From assembly GCA_011037195.1 (NCBI GenBank), contig JAAEAF010003743.1, forward strand, positions 21,118 to 85,117: 64,000 nt of DNA. Reading direction: 5' to 3'. Shown in pieces: positions 1-11,159 of this stretch (position 1 is the stretch's first letter; each line of letters starts with the position of its first letter). The notes below the pieces were generated by a model. It ran no database searches. It had not been told where the DNA came from and saw only the letters and a program-made list of their open reading frames with translations. The stretch comes from Triatoma infestans. Taxonomy: Eukaryota > Arthropoda > Insecta > Hemiptera > Reduviidae. The position numbers and the translations under genes are program-made.

Positions 1-1381
1 TTTCTCTTGTGTTATTGTTTCTATTTTCTCCGCATTTTCCTCTACTTTTTCAATACTCTTCTTGCCTTTCACAGTTATTTTTATAACTGGTTCCTTATTA
101 TCAAGATTATATTTTGTATGTGGTTTAGTTTGCTTCTCATTATTTGATGCCTGCCTTTTTCCATATTCTATAGGTTGAACCAGATCCGATCCACTTCTTT
201 CAGAAATTTTAAATTTGTATAGTTTTAAATCAGAATTGGAAGCCATTTTTCGAGATTCATTTAGATAAATACCATTTCTAACTTTATATTGATATTTACT
301 GATGTACTTATTCGACCGTGACTTCGCAAATACTTTCGATTCTTCAAATGGAATGCCACTACTTAGAGTAATTTTATTTAGATCAGCAACACTATATTGT
401 TGATATGTTGTACTATCAGTTGCTTCCGTAGATTCCTTGTCTCCTTCCTCTGCTAATTCAAGATCTGATTTGTTGGTTGTTTCTGGCCCATCTCCAGAAG
501 ATTGTTTAATTTTTGATTCCTCACTCTGTTGGTCAGTTTTCGCGGCACTAGATGCGTTATCCGGATCGTCTCCTCCTCCTCCTTTAGCCATCTCTTCATA
601 TTTTTTCAATCTTTCTTCTTTTTTCTTTTCACATAATTCTCTCAAACTAGCATCACATGTGCATGAAACATTAGCAAGCCACATTGCAAGACGATCAGCA
701 ATGAATACCAACATCTTTTGAGCTCTAGTATTTGCTGTATTTAAAGTGCATACCTCGCCGGTAATATCGCACAAATGTTTTAAAATAACTTCTGAAATAC
801 ATCTCACTCTTTTTGATCTTCTTGTAGATAGCAACATAGCTACATAATCATTCAATTTTATACTTAATGTACTAGTTAATTCCTTCACCCAGTAATGGCG
901 CAATCCCAATGTTTTTCTTCCTTTCATTTTTTTCTTAGATTTCTTTTTTCCATTTGTATCGCAAACTATTCCTGTATCACTTGCACAACATGGATAAGGA
1001 GCTGGGGGAGGACAGCAGGGAAATGGCGGGCAGGGAAATGGTAGACAGGGTAGTGGGCAAGGAAATGGTGGACATGGAGGAGGATCCTTCGATGGTGGAC
1101 AAGGAGGTGGGCATAATGGCGGACATGGAGGTGGGCATGGTGGTGGCGGACATAGAGGTGGCGGACATGGAGGTGGGCATGGTGGCGGACACAGAGGTGG
1201 GCATGGTGGCGGACACAGAGGTGGGCATGGGAAACATTTGGGTAGTGGACATGGGAACTGTGGGCAGGGATTGCTAGGAGGATCTGAAGGGAACGGGAAA
1301 CATGGTAGACGAGTTGGTTTTGTTGGTGCTCCTTTAAATGCTGTTCTTAATCTTTGATCTAATAGAAATATTTCTGCTTCT
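1..1381 (-). CDS. Gene A, large terminal exon (exon d), incomplete at window edge
   Basis: This is the large exon of the leftmost paralogue. It starts after a polypyrimidine/CAG acceptor at 1382-1384 and stays open for about 460 codons to position 1, where it leaves the window without a stop. The first base completes an Arg codon begun in exon c. Reading from the acceptor, it begins EAEIFLLDQRL, followed by a run of CPP/CPPP repeats (1000-1260), a Lys-rich linker, then the family core GLRHYWVKEL (about 870-905), LLSTRRSKRVRC (about 795-835) and FIADRLAMWLANV (about 660-705), with a CTCD motif. After that comes an acidic and Ser/Thr-rich stretch and a Lys/Glu-rich part at the edge. Genes B and C carry the same core in the same order. 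The function is unknown; I recognise no catalytic motif. Confidence 0.85.
1000..1260 (-). repeat. Coding minisatellite, CPP/CPPP repeats of gene A
   Basis: On the plus strand the region is a degenerate tandem array of GGTGGCGGACATGGAGGTGG-like units. On the minus strand it encodes about 20 Cys-Pro-Pro units (CPPPCPPL, CPPPCPP, CPLPCLPF). A minus-strand frame read the other way is also open, but it is a shadow of the repeat. Gene B has a shorter version (33060-33170) and gene C has lost it. Confidence 0.85.
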
Positions 1382-2054
1382 CTGAAAAAAAAATAAATAA
1401 ATAATTTTAAATTATTGAATTTACAAACAAAAAATAAATGCTGTTTTACATAATATGAAATTTTCGCTATTTTCTCAACATTTAATTAAAATATTTTTCT
1501 GAAAAAAATTCATATTTTCAGCGATCGAAAGAGCTGATAATGGAAAGGCTTCTTTCTACAATGCCATTTTTGGACAATATACTGTTCTAATAGGAGACGT
1601 AAATGTTTAAAAAAAGATTGTAAATATTGGAGGGAAATCGTTTGGGTTTTTTTTCTAATAGATTTTCAAGTTGTAGTTTAAATTAATAAACAGCCATGAT
1701 AGTGCAAACTGCTACAGTTAAAATAGGAAGGACTGAGTGGTCTGATAGGTGGGATATTACTATACTTGGCCTAAAATATCTTTACATAATTCTGGAGCTA
1801 CAATTAGTAAGTTAAGTCAAATAATCATACAATAGTGATAACAAGTATGTTTGATAATTTGGACAATAATAATTGCCTTCTGTTTATGGAAACCAATCTA
1901 TAATAAATAATGCTGTAATAAAATGTCATTTGATAAATGGTCGAGATACTTAGAAAAACAAACAAAAAAATTTACTATAATAATTTAATTAAAAATTGAA
2001 AAAACTTAATTTTTTTAATCGAATATTAATGTTAGTTGTTATCAGTTTGCATAC

Positions 2055-2156
2055 CTTGGTTTCATTCCAAATTCTTTTACTAACATATCCTTCAGTTTGT
2101 CAATAATATCAGGCGTTAGATAACTCCATAAATCTGACAGAAAATTGTGTAAATAT
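2055..2156 (-). CDS. Gene A, exon c (102 nt)
   Basis: The exon has acceptor TTGCAG and donor GTATGC. It is 102 nt long, as are its counterparts in genes B and C. The first base completes the Pro codon begun in exon b (CC|A) and the last two bases start an Arg codon finished in exon d (AG|A). It encodes YLHNFLSDLWSYLTP, then a helical stretch ending VKEFGMKP. Conserved positions across the three copies are the YL/YF start, a W, LTP or FTP, and EFGM. It probably forms a small helical module. The intron to exon d is 673 bp and empty of recognisable repeats. Confidence 0.85.
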
Positions 2157-3290
2157 CTGCAATAAAAGATATTTACAACATGAATACTGATGCCAACAAA
2201 AAAAAAAAAATGAATAAGATGAAATAGCAAATCTTATTCGAATAATTCCTGATTGATTTATTTCATAAAAAGCACAAGCCAAATAAAACCTATAGAATAT
2301 TTATTTCCTTAATTAGTGTAAAGTTCGTTGTAAATTATATATTAGATTGTACTCAAAATATTTAAATTATACTCTTCATATTTGATCAATAGTTCTAGAT
2401 AAATTCAATCAATTTAATTTTAAAGCAAATTTTATTGCTTTCATTTTTTGTATTTTTCATAATCATGTCTTCAATTATTTGTCATTCCTACTCAATTCTA
2501 ACTTACGCCTATTTGTATATATTGAGCAGCACGTCTACAAGGCGCTATGTCGAGAAATTTTATCAAAAGAATAATTCAGTGCTTCCTAATGATTAGAAAA
2601 ATGACACAAGTGTGAACACAACTTTCTAGTATTGCTAATTCCTATAGATAAGATTTACTTGAAAAATTGGAACTCAATATATATATTTACTGCCCTTAAT
2701 AATGTAGATAGTGGAGAGTATGGTGTAAAACGTTGCAGTTCGTTCAGAACAACCTTAAAAAAAATTTTAAGAGGAAAAGGTGTCAAATGTATAAGGCTTT
2801 ACATTAAGTTATTTATAAAAATTAATGAAAATATAGGAGTTTTTTTTAAGTGGAAAATCAGTATTGTTGTTATTCTGGTCGATTTATCTTGTCGGAAATC
2901 TTATTATTTTCAGGGCATAGAGATCAATCTCCAAAAATCTGTCTTTCGCAACTCAATTAGTACGATCACAAACTTCCTTTTCCTAGAGTTTCCTAGAGTA
3001 AGAAAGTGTAAATGCATTTCCCGGAAGATCCTCACACTATTCTTTGAGAAGTAAGAGTGCTGCAAGGGCCTTCCTCGTTTTTTATAGCATTTGACACTAT
3101 GTGGCAATCCTGAGTTATGGAAACTCCAAGACAATTTACTACATTCCTATTTTCTATTTTATTCTTAGATCATACTAGAGCGATCGGTTTTGCCGAGTTT
3201 CTCAGGGTAGTTTCCTTTCTTCCTGTTTTGCTATCAGTGCGGTATGGAAAACGCGCGGCAGTCAGCTTTGTACGCAGTATAAACTGCTGA
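2157..3290. other. Intron sequence of gene A
   Basis: AT-rich sequence between exon b and exon c of gene A. A 140-codon plus-strand ORF (2632-3054) lies here but has no recognisable motif and an intron-like composition, so I do not call it a gene. Confidence 0.6.
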
Positions 3291-3294
3291 TCTT

Positions 3295-3500
3295 GTTATT
3301 TATTATTATTCATCACCAAGGCGGACAAAAACTCTACTTTTGAAAGAGAAACGACAACTAACCAGGTCTAGAATAAAAATCCAGAGCCAGGTGTAACACA
3401 CCTAAGATTCACCGCAGTCCGAACAAATCGAACCATATCCTTAAAGGGAAATGGCTTAAGCTCTTCCAAAGACGTCCTGTTTCGACCAAAGGTCCAGAAC
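3295..3500 (-). mobile_element. LINE 3'-end fragment
   Basis: The reverse complement matches by eye the 3' end of the plus-strand LINE fragment at 12045-12495. Shared elements are GGTCGGAATAGGATGTCTGT-like sequence, a 'CTTAAG...GGA...ATGG' block, 'GACTGCGGTGAATCTTAG' and 'GGATTTTTATTCTAGACC', with a tail of ATT units at 3295-3310. It is a severely 5'-truncated copy. Confidence 0.6.
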
Positions 3501-4209
3501 CCAATTTCCCCATACCCCAAGCAATCTAGACGAAGATAGTGTAAAGTTTAGGGTCATGTGATTACAATAGTTTGATTGAAGATTTGAATGAAAGCGATGA
3601 AGAAACGAATGGACAACAACATTACCTTGCAAGTGCAGAGTACTATGATGTAAAATTAATTTAAATAATATTCCTCCTTCTCCGCCTTCCTTTCCTTTTG
3701 ATTCAATTCCGGAAGAAAGTATAAATATAGACAACAATATAACAACAATCATGTATTTTGTATTATTTTTTTACATGATGTATCTATTCCATTTGTGCCC
3801 AATCTAATCAAATTCTGTAACCTAAGATACCAGACCCCTTGTCCCATTCTTTGCTACAACAGGTTGCAAATCAAACCTTACCCGATATCTTATTCCGACT
3901 TCTGAAGCGTCAATGCCTTGTGACCTTTTAAATAAACACGAAAGCCATGTATGTAGTAATACCATTGGATATTTTCTTTACGTGTCATTCAGGTTATTGT
4001 AAATATTTGTCAAATCTAGTTTTTGCATTTGTTATACAGTTGCAAAATAAATTATTGAGAGAGGGAGAAAGGAAAAACTACTTTTCGAAAACACCCTAAC
4101 CACTTTCTTTAACGATATTGTTGGAAATTCAAATTTTATTAAATAGGAGAAAGTTGGAATAAAAGAAAGTTGTATAGGTTTTTCACATCAATTTGAATGA
4201 ATAATTTTT

Positions 4210-4524
4210 TTATTGGCTTACACTCGGTGATCTTACATAGCATAATATAACAGTAAAAATAATAAAATAAGTTAAATTAATTTATAATACAAAACTGAAA
4301 TAGATACACTTCTCAAAAGAAATAAAAATTAAAACAAAAAATAAAAAAATAAGAACAAACAGTCAAACTGATCCCAACTATTAATAAAATTTAAAAGCCG
4401 CTGTTTCTGGTTAAATAAGTCTCGAACTAAACGAAACATCAAGATGTTAGTTCAGTATCCTTGGATACTTCAGCAAGACAAACATACGAGAGCGCCTATA
4501 TTTTAAACGTGAAAATAAACAACA
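4210..4524 (+). repeat. Left copy of a perfect 315-bp direct repeat
   Basis: This segment begins TTATTGGCTTACACTCGG and ends GTGAAAATAAACAACA. It appears base-for-base identical to 7293-7607, with a constant offset of 3083 and no indels. The two copies exactly border the LINE at 4525-7292. A third, diverged partial copy (8848-8975, starting CTGTTTCTGGTTAAATAAG) shows that the sequence is itself repetitive. Confidence 0.9.
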
Positions 4525-4923
4525 TTCAAAATAATAATAATAATAAAGTCTTTATTTACAAATATATAAATCTTCCGAAACCAAAAAAAAATTCTTAATT
4601 ACAAACAATACATAAAGACATACTGATGGTTGTACAACCGTTACAGGAGTGAGGGAAAAAGCAAACAGAAAATACATGTTAATAATGAATAGAACATAAA
4701 TCATAGTATATCAACCAGAAGTAAATAACTGAAAATACACTTTACAAATACAACTCAAAAGAAATAATACTAAATTAGAAAAAAATACAAGTTATACATA
4801 AAAGAAACTGATAATTCAAAACCTCTGATGAAAACAAAATTTAGAATAATTTATTTTATTTATTTATTTATTTATTTATTTATTTTAGACTGGTTTGACT
4901 AGACTATTGATTTTTTTTTTTTT

Positions 4924-5115
4924 TTTAAACAGCTTTGTCTGTACAAATAAGCTGCTCTGCAAAAATTAAAAAGCTGTCCAGTCTTTCCCATTCAAAAAAT
5001 CGACCATCTCCTCAGTGGATACAGAATCTTTTTTGAGCCATTTCAACCTTAAATGGGTATATGCTGGACAAACAACCAAAAAATGATGTAAATCCTCCAA
5101 ACTATTCGTGTTACA
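4924..5115 (-). pseudogene. LINE ORF2 C-terminal zinc-knuckle remnant
   Basis: Reading the minus strand gives SLSCSLCNTNSLEDLHHFL followed by VVCPAYTHLRLKW and a stop near 4924. This is the C-x2-C...H...C motif found at the C-terminus of many LINE ORF2 proteins (nucleic-acid binding). It sits directly after the endonuclease region but in another frame, marking the junction of the internal deletion. Confidence 0.75.
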
Positions 5116-5126
5116 CAGTGAGCAAC

Positions 5127-6060
5127 TCAAAGAAAATTTAATTTACTTTCAGGATATTCTGTTATATAATCAATTGAATTTATAAAAAATTGTAATTTAT
5201 TCTGATAATTAGATTTATTTTGTTTCTGCCAATTCAATTTAGGGCATAGAGGGAGGACATGATTATTTTCTTTATTATTATCTTTATTATTACGCAAAAG
5301 TAAGGAGGTGACAATGGGCAAATGATCTGAGTATGTTTGGCAATCTACCTTAAAATCTGTAACTAAGGCTAATAATTCTGCATCCACCATTCTGTAAAAA
5401 GACGGCATAGTCAATTACAGAACTACCATTTGTATTTACAAACGTCCACTCACCTCTGAGATCACTTCTAGTTCTCCCATTTAAAATAAACAAATTAAAA
5501 TCGTTACACAAATCCAGTAATTTCAATCCGTTACCATTGACAATACAATCTTTTGATTTTCTGCTAAGATTCTTTATCACGTCATATTTAACATTACAAT
5601 TTTTTGAAATTTTTTGATTATCCCCAATTCTACCATTAAAATCCCCGATTAAAATAAACCTCATACTGTTGTTTTCCAAAATTAAGTTATATAGACGATT
5701 AAAATCATTCAACCAGTTATTGAAATTTATATAAATCGGAACAACATGAATAATTGTATCGATATGTATATTTAACATAGTAAAATCAGAAAGTTTTGAA
5801 AATTTAACGTACTTTGATAAACTAATTTTAAAACCATAAACATGACCCTCCGGAGCCCTTCCGCTCGCTGAATGTCTCTTAGCCGGTAGCCACGTTGTTA
5901 GAAATCCCTTAAATTTGTTTTTAAAAGAACTAATTTCTTCTTCACCAATAAAAGTTTCGGATAGAAAGAAGATATCAAAACTCTTAACATAATCGTAAAA
6001 TCCAGTTGCATTACTTTTGCCTTTAAGACCTGCCGCCACGTTATAAGCCAGAATATTCAA
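5127..6060 (-). pseudogene. LINE ORF2 endonuclease domain (frameshifted)
   Basis: The ATG at 6060 lies 15 nt after the ORF1 stop. The first frame (6060-5350) shows MNILAYNVAAGL at its start, then DIFFLSETFIG, FILIGDFNGRIGDN and EWTFVNTNGSSVIDY. These match the apurinic/apyrimidinic-type endonuclease of non-LTR elements (N, E, GDFN and D motifs). A one-base shift near 5385-5410 moves the reading to a second frame (5414-5127), which contains the closing SDHLPI motif, so all expected endonuclease motifs are present but split over two frames. The domain nicks target DNA to prime reverse transcription. No RT follows. Confidence 0.85.
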
Positions 6061-6075
6061 AGAATTATTTAATTG

Positions 6076-6856
6076 CTAGGGGGATGCAACTATTTCCTCT
6101 TTATTGCCTGCTTCATTAAATTTTCCGTCCGCCTTATTTTCCAACGTTGAACGACCGCTGAATGAGAAACGTTCCAAATTTTTATTTATTTTTAAAGTAT
6201 CTTTATCAAATTTATTTTTCTTTAAATTGAGCGTGGAAGCATTTATTATTGGAGATGTAGACTTGGTACGTTTTTTACTTCCTGTTTGACCGTCCTTAGT
6301 AATATATTGTTTATCTCTAATTATCAGACGATCATACTTAAGAACAGCATATTTACCATTTCTACGAGCTTCAAACATTTCCGACTTAAGGATCCTTCGC
6401 TTTTGACGAACATCATAAGGAAAATCTTGATCAATGTACAACTGAGTTCCTTTTAATTGTTTTACATTTTGGAGAATAAGTAGCTTGGAGCGAAATGTTC
6501 TCAATCCCAACAAAATGGGACGTGGTTTTTTTATCTCTACCTAATCTTCTGACGAAGTCTATGTCGTCCAAGGCCAGTTTTACACCTAATTTTTCATTTA
6601 TTAGATCGCAAACATACTTTTCTAACACCCAATAGTCATTAAACTCTTCAGTAAGACCAAATAATATGATATTTCTTTTACGGATTCCCCTCTCATTCAG
6701 CCCGACACGCATATTCAAAGACTCAACTTTATTTTCAATGATGCTTATACTCTCTTTTAATTCAGCCACAATTAACTTCCTCTTTTCATCCATGTCTTCA
6801 TTTAATTCAGCTCTTAGTTGCCTCAACATATTTTTTATTTCAGGCACCAACGCCAT
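6076..6856 (-). pseudogene. LINE ORF1 (coiled coil plus RNA-binding domain), frameshifted
   Basis: The ATG at 6856 opens a coiled-coil-like N-terminus (LRQLRAELNEDMDEKRKLIV...ENKVESLNMRV), followed by RKRNIILFGL and DIDFVRRLGR, typical of the RRM-like part of LINE ORF1 proteins. A frameshift in a run of seven A residues near 6520 separates this from the second frame (6513-6076). That frame continues with KPRPILLGLRTFRSK, then KLKGTQLYIDQDFPYDVR and an Arg/Lys-rich tail ending at 6076. ORF1 protein coats the RNA in the transposition particle. Confidence 0.8.
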
Positions 6857-7292
6857 GTTAACAGAAAAAAATTTTCCTTTCTAATAAAGAAACTTAGAAT
6901 TATTAAATAAGTAAAATGTATTGGTTAAATTACCTCGTAGCAGGCAACTTTAAATTATAAACCACTATACTGTATTCATTAATGTTTATATATATTCTCT
7001 ATTATTTACTTGAAGTTTGTACAGACACTTGTACTAGTACTCCCACCACACTATCTTTATTCACTCAGATAAGTAAATGTAATATTTACCATTTATGCAC
7101 TTCTTTCTTTCTCTGATTTTTATTAATATTACGAAATCTGTTCGAGCAATCACGTTGAAACTGAATAGTTAACTTCACATCAACACAAACTACTTCTCAA
7201 CAAATTTTCACAACAATATCACCAGTACAACCAATGAAAAAAATCAAAATTTTACAGAGACGATGTTCACTTGTTGAAAGCTATATCCCCAC

Positions 7293-7607
7293 TTATTGGC
7301 TTACACTCGGTGATCTTACATAGCATAATATAACAGTAAAAATAATAAAATAAGTTAAATTAATTTATAATACAAAACTGAAATAGATACACTTCTCAAA
7401 AGAAATAAAAATTAAAACAAAAAATAAAAAAATAAGAACAAACAGTCAAACTGATCCCAACTATTAATAAAATTTAAAAGCCGCTGTTTCTGGTTAAATA
7501 AGTCTCGAACTAAACGAAACATCAAGATGTTAGTTCAGTATCCTTGGATACTTCAGCAAGACAAACATACGAGAGCGCCTATATTTTAAACGTGAAAATA
7601 AACAACA
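7293..7607 (+). repeat. Right copy of the perfect 315-bp direct repeat
   Basis: Identical by eye to 4210-4524 (see there). Beyond both ends the sequences differ: GAATAATTTTTT versus TATCCCCACTT on the left, and TTCAAAATAAT versus ATCAATCTAAT on the right. Confidence 0.9.
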
Positions 7608-7828
7608 ATCAATCTAATTCATAAACTACGGCATGATGGAAATACATACAACTCGTATGTATCACAGATAATTCAAAGGAAATTTAGATTTTCAGTTAAT
7701 TAGAATCCTATTAGTTTAGTACTTCTCTATGTAAATAAATATTCTTTAGTTTATGAAAACTGTCAAAGTAAGACCATTTTTTCCCATTTCTCAAGTGCTG
7801 TATCATTTTTATCATAATATTGAGTAAT

Positions 7829-7945
7829 ATCAGAGACATTTTCCGTGGTAGCCTGCTTCATTTTGTGGTCATCGACCGGTTTCGGGCGTTCGCATATTTT
7901 CAGACAGTGTGACAACACAGACTTGCACAGAGCAAGTTAGTTTAC
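7829..7945 (-). mobile_element. Hammerhead repeat, single decayed unit
   Basis: This unit shares the ATCAGAGACATTTTCCGTGG start and the CGACCGGTTTCGGGCGTTCG block of the family. A deletion has changed the core to CTGAAAA and destroyed one side of stem II, so the ribozyme motif (7875-7904) is broken. Confidence 0.8.
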
Positions 7946-8284
7946 ACACTGCAATTGCACTTTTTCTACAATTGTTGTATATACTGCTCCCCAAACTTCA
8001 CAACAATAAAGAACTACACTTGTAGCTATAGCATCAAATATAGTACATTTAGCTTGCCAGCACTCTGACTTTCCTTTTATTAAAATTTTCATTACATTTG
8101 ATGTCGCCAATATTCCTTTATAACAAACGTTTTCCGCAGCTTTTCTAAATCTACAGGTAGAAGAGAACAACACCTCCAAGTAATTGAAACTGTTTGATAT
8201 TGAAATTTTATTATAATTAATATAAAAATTGTAATTTTTTCCTAGTTTACCTTTTTGAAATGGAACTACTATTGTTTTAGACAT
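7937..8284 (-). pseudogene. LINE reverse transcriptase fragment
   Basis: This 115-codon frame contains KTIVVPFQKG, NSFNYLEVLFSSTCRFRKA and VVLYCCEVWG. It corresponds to the thumb-side region just after the catalytic YADD box of LINE reverse transcriptases. Compare 'KTKIVVFSKG', 'KSYTYLGILFSNSGVF' and 'ILLYSSEVWA' in the copy at 27843-29921. It lacks the catalytic centre and is a relic. Confidence 0.75.
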
Positions 8285-8496
8285 TTGTTCACCTGAAGTG
8301 AATTTTGGTTACAATAGTTTTGGAATATATTTAGTTTATTTTGAGCGTGTGCCCATGACCAAGACAATATCACTAGATCAATACTTTACCTTTTAATTTT
8401 TTTAAGGTCTCTCTCTTTTTTTTAAGACTAATGAAATGTTTAAGCTTTATTTTTGTTATAAAATTTATAATAATTACAAAAATGAAATAATCTTAC

Positions 8497-8712
8497 GGCC
8501 TGTCTTGACTACATGGCTTCAAACTCCTTTGATATCGTCTTTTACGTGGTTTTTGTTTCTGTGCATAGCTTTGCCGCTTACAGTATTTAGCAGCTTCAGC
8601 ACAACAATATGAAGACTCTTTTTTGACCTCTTTTTTCTTTTTGGTTTTTTTAGGTTTTTTGACTACAACATTTTCAGCTTCTAATGTGGTATCCTCTGGT
8701 TCAGGTTCATTT
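8497..8712 (-). CDS. Gene A, exon b
   Basis: The exon has acceptor TGTTTTAG and donor GTAAGA. It begins with the last base of a split codon (A), as in genes B and C, and ends with CC in phase to join A|TAT of exon c. It encodes NEPEPEDTTLEAE, a Lys-rich tract (KKPKKTKKKKEVKK), a Cys-containing YCCAEAAKYC segment and a basic end RYQRSLKPCSQDRP. The RRxxxSLKPC ending is nearly the same in gene B. The start codon printed by a simple ORF search (8727-8729) lies in the intron and is not real. Confidence 0.8.
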
Positions 8713-8847
8713 CTAAAACAATTCAACATCTATGGTAAAGGAATTACTTATTCAACAATTGACTTAAATTAAAACTAAGTTGAAAGACTGCTGTGCCTGA
8801 TAGGCGACGATTTTTATTGAAGAAATATGTGGTCAATATATTGTTAT

Positions 8848-8975
8848 CGCTGTTTCTGGTTAAATAAGTCTCGAACTAAATGAAACATCAAGATTTTGAT
8901 TCAGTATTCCTGGATACTTCAACAAGACTTAAACATACGTGAGCGCTTATATTTCAAATATGAAAATAAACAACA
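8848..8975 (+). repeat. Diverged third copy of the 315-bp repeat (3' part)
   Basis: The sequence from CTGTTTCTGGTTAAATAAG to AAAATAAACAACA matches the last 130 bp of the 315-bp repeat with about ten differences. It shows that the repeat existed independently of the LINE between the two perfect copies. Confidence 0.75.
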
Positions 8976-9001
8976 GAATTATTGAAGTTTAACCACTTAC
9001 A

Positions 9002-9250
9002 GTAGCGAGTCCTCATTACTGGGATAGTTCGCTTGATTTTCTCATCGAATGAAGGGCGACATTGCCTCCGTGATTGTATTAACGATAAATTTCGAACATT
9101 CGTCATTCGTAAAAAATATTTGGGCAAAACATGGAATATCGTCGTCAAGTACTATAGAGCACTACATACAGCACTATAGAGCATACAGTACTTCAGAGCA
9201 CAGGCTCGGCACCGCTGTCATGGTTAGTGTAGATCATATCCCGAGTAAGA
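9002..9250 (-). other. Unassigned GC-richer stretch with a donor-like site
   Basis: On the minus strand, CGCTACT is followed by GTAAGTGG (9001 downward), a good splice donor, and a short open frame (…SRRQCRPSFDEKIKRTIPV…) precedes it. No convincing acceptor or counterpart in genes B or C was found. It could be an unrelated exon or chance. Confidence 0.2.
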
Positions 9251-9474
9251 CTGTACTGAATGTGTAATGGAATCTTAAAGATCATATAGATGACAAAGGT
9301 TATATAGAGTGTGTGATGAAATCTTAAAAATCATTGTAGAGGTTATATAGATGATAACAAGAAGTTCGAAAAACAGAACATGGCGTTCACGTACTAACTA
9401 GGATAAATGGGTAAACCAAGAGTAAAATTAATTTACAAGTTTATGCTTAAATATTAGTCTCCTGACTCTCTCTC

Positions 9475-9505
<31 letters not shown>

Positions 9506-11155
9506 TGTACATGCGTGAGTGCGCGTTCATTAGTACATGTTCCTAACTAGATGTACATGATTTTTTGAATCGTGTTTATGTTTTTTCAGTGTTCATTAGT
9601 ATTCAGAATAGAGTTTCAGAAGGAAATTTTGCTGAACATTCATTATATTTCGTTTTAAATATCTTATTTTGGATATTTCTATATTCTTCTATGTATATTA
9701 TTCTTCTATATACATACAGATATTTATATATATTCAACGTCCGTTTCTGCATGGATAAAACAATGTCATCACGTTTTTCATGTTTCCGAAAATTTTCTTA
9801 TTAATTATAGCATAGGTTGAGTCTGGTTTGTATATGTTAACTGAATGTATCTCTGAGCCGTGTCCAAGTTCGTCCTTCTTGCCCACGTTATAGTCAATGC
9901 ATGTAAATTTATATGTATTGCTTAATGGACCCGAAACATGAAATTTAAAAAAGTCGAATAGGCTCACCTGAGTAGTTTATAATTTTATAAACAGAAGACA
10001 TTTTTATACAAAAGGTAATTAATGAAGAAATAAGAAAGGCTTCTGAAACGCCATTCAATTGTATTTACACATTTTATAAAACCAATCAAAACTGAACAGG
10101 AAAAAAGTAAATATAAGTGATACATAAGGTATATTCATTGTACATTTCACATTATGTTGTGTTGGTCCGAATATATTGTGAACCGAATCCTCCGTCACCT
10201 GAACGGCAGGCTCACCATCCAAAACAGACTACGTTGAAGTTATCTTTATGTTAGTCGACAGTTTCAGATTATTTGCCCAAACATTCTGACGACTGATAGG
10301 CGATTACCTACAACTGGTAACCTGACAGGATTATTTTGAACCAAATTTTGTATGTTTTCCAGCGTTATGAACACAAAGAAGTTGTTCTTACTGGATAATA
10401 CGGGGTTATGAAAATGTAAACCTTTTCTAAATTAGGGCAATGACCAAAAGTTCAAAATTCCACTAGAGATTGTTTGCCCAACAGATAGTATATGCATCAT
10501 ATTAAATGCAAAAGGATATTTGGTAACATATGAAGATCAGTCTAAGCGTGGAAGGACTAGATTTAGATTTACACTACTTCCCAAATAAAAGTTTTGAAAT
10601 GGGTAAAATAGCTGTCTAGAAATATGGAAATCCCGAAAATTCTCGATTTCATCAATTCGAGCTATTCTAAGTTTAATTATGGAGCAAATGTCAGGAAGGC
10701 TTCTGTGTTTTTTCGATTAATTATTTAATTAACTAGGATGACCATCACTTCTGGAGAGGCAGTATCTTGTTAGCTCCGGTGGTCAGGAGTACGAACTTAA
10801 TGTTGATATAGCATATATTTAAATATATGCAAGTTCCCCCTCTAATGATGCTTATGGATTAAAAATAAAAAATAAATCTATATATCTACTTCATCATACC
10901 CTTCTGGAACTGGTTGCTCATTCATATTGTTTCTTCAATTAATTTTTTTTTCCACAAATTATTTTTATACTGAAGTAACGTCACTTTTGCAGAAGTTTTC
11001 TATTTACTTTATTTTTTTCTTATCATGTATTTTCCTTCTCTAAACGACGTAGTTTTATCTATTAACTAAAGGAGAAAGGAAAAAAAAATTATTTATTAAA
11101 TGAATGATATATTTTGCGAGAAAAAAAAAACAATTTTCTTAAATTAGTTATTTAA
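9251..11155. other. Gene-free AT-rich stretch
   Basis: Only short chance ORFs are seen. A TA/CA dinucleotide microsatellite lies at about 9477-9506. A '(aa)tatata' rich part at 10800-11180 leads into the foldback element. Nothing else is recognisable. Confidence 0.6.
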
Positions 11156-11159
11156 AGAA

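Larger units (their letters stand above)
4525..7292 (-). mobile_element. Internally deleted LINE retrotransposon
   Basis: This is a minus-strand non-LTR element bounded on both sides by the 315-bp direct repeats. Reading 5' to 3' on the minus strand there is a 5' leader (7292-6857), ORF1 (6856-6076), an endonuclease ORF2 start (6060-5127), then directly the extreme C-terminus of ORF2 (5115-4924), and a 3' UTR ending in AATAAAGACTTTATTATTATT at 4530-4552. The whole reverse transcriptase domain is absent, so it is an internally deleted, non-autonomous copy. Open frames are broken by single-base shifts in homopolymer runs. It is the same broad LINE group as 7937-8284 and 27843-29921; I leave the clade open. 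Confidence 0.85.

Noticed and set aside
954..1277. A 107-codon plus-strand ORF rich in MVADMEVG repeats
   Set aside because: Shadow of the CPP-coding minisatellite of gene A, whose minus-strand frame continues through the whole exon.
2632..3054. A 140-codon plus-strand ORF
   Set aside because: AT-rich composition, no motif, no splice or paralogue support, lies in a gene A intron.
8954..9148. Exon of gene A ending at GTAAGT (minus strand, 9001)
   Set aside because: A good donor and a short open frame exist, but no acceptor, no phase match to exon b and no paralogue; kept only as a weak note.
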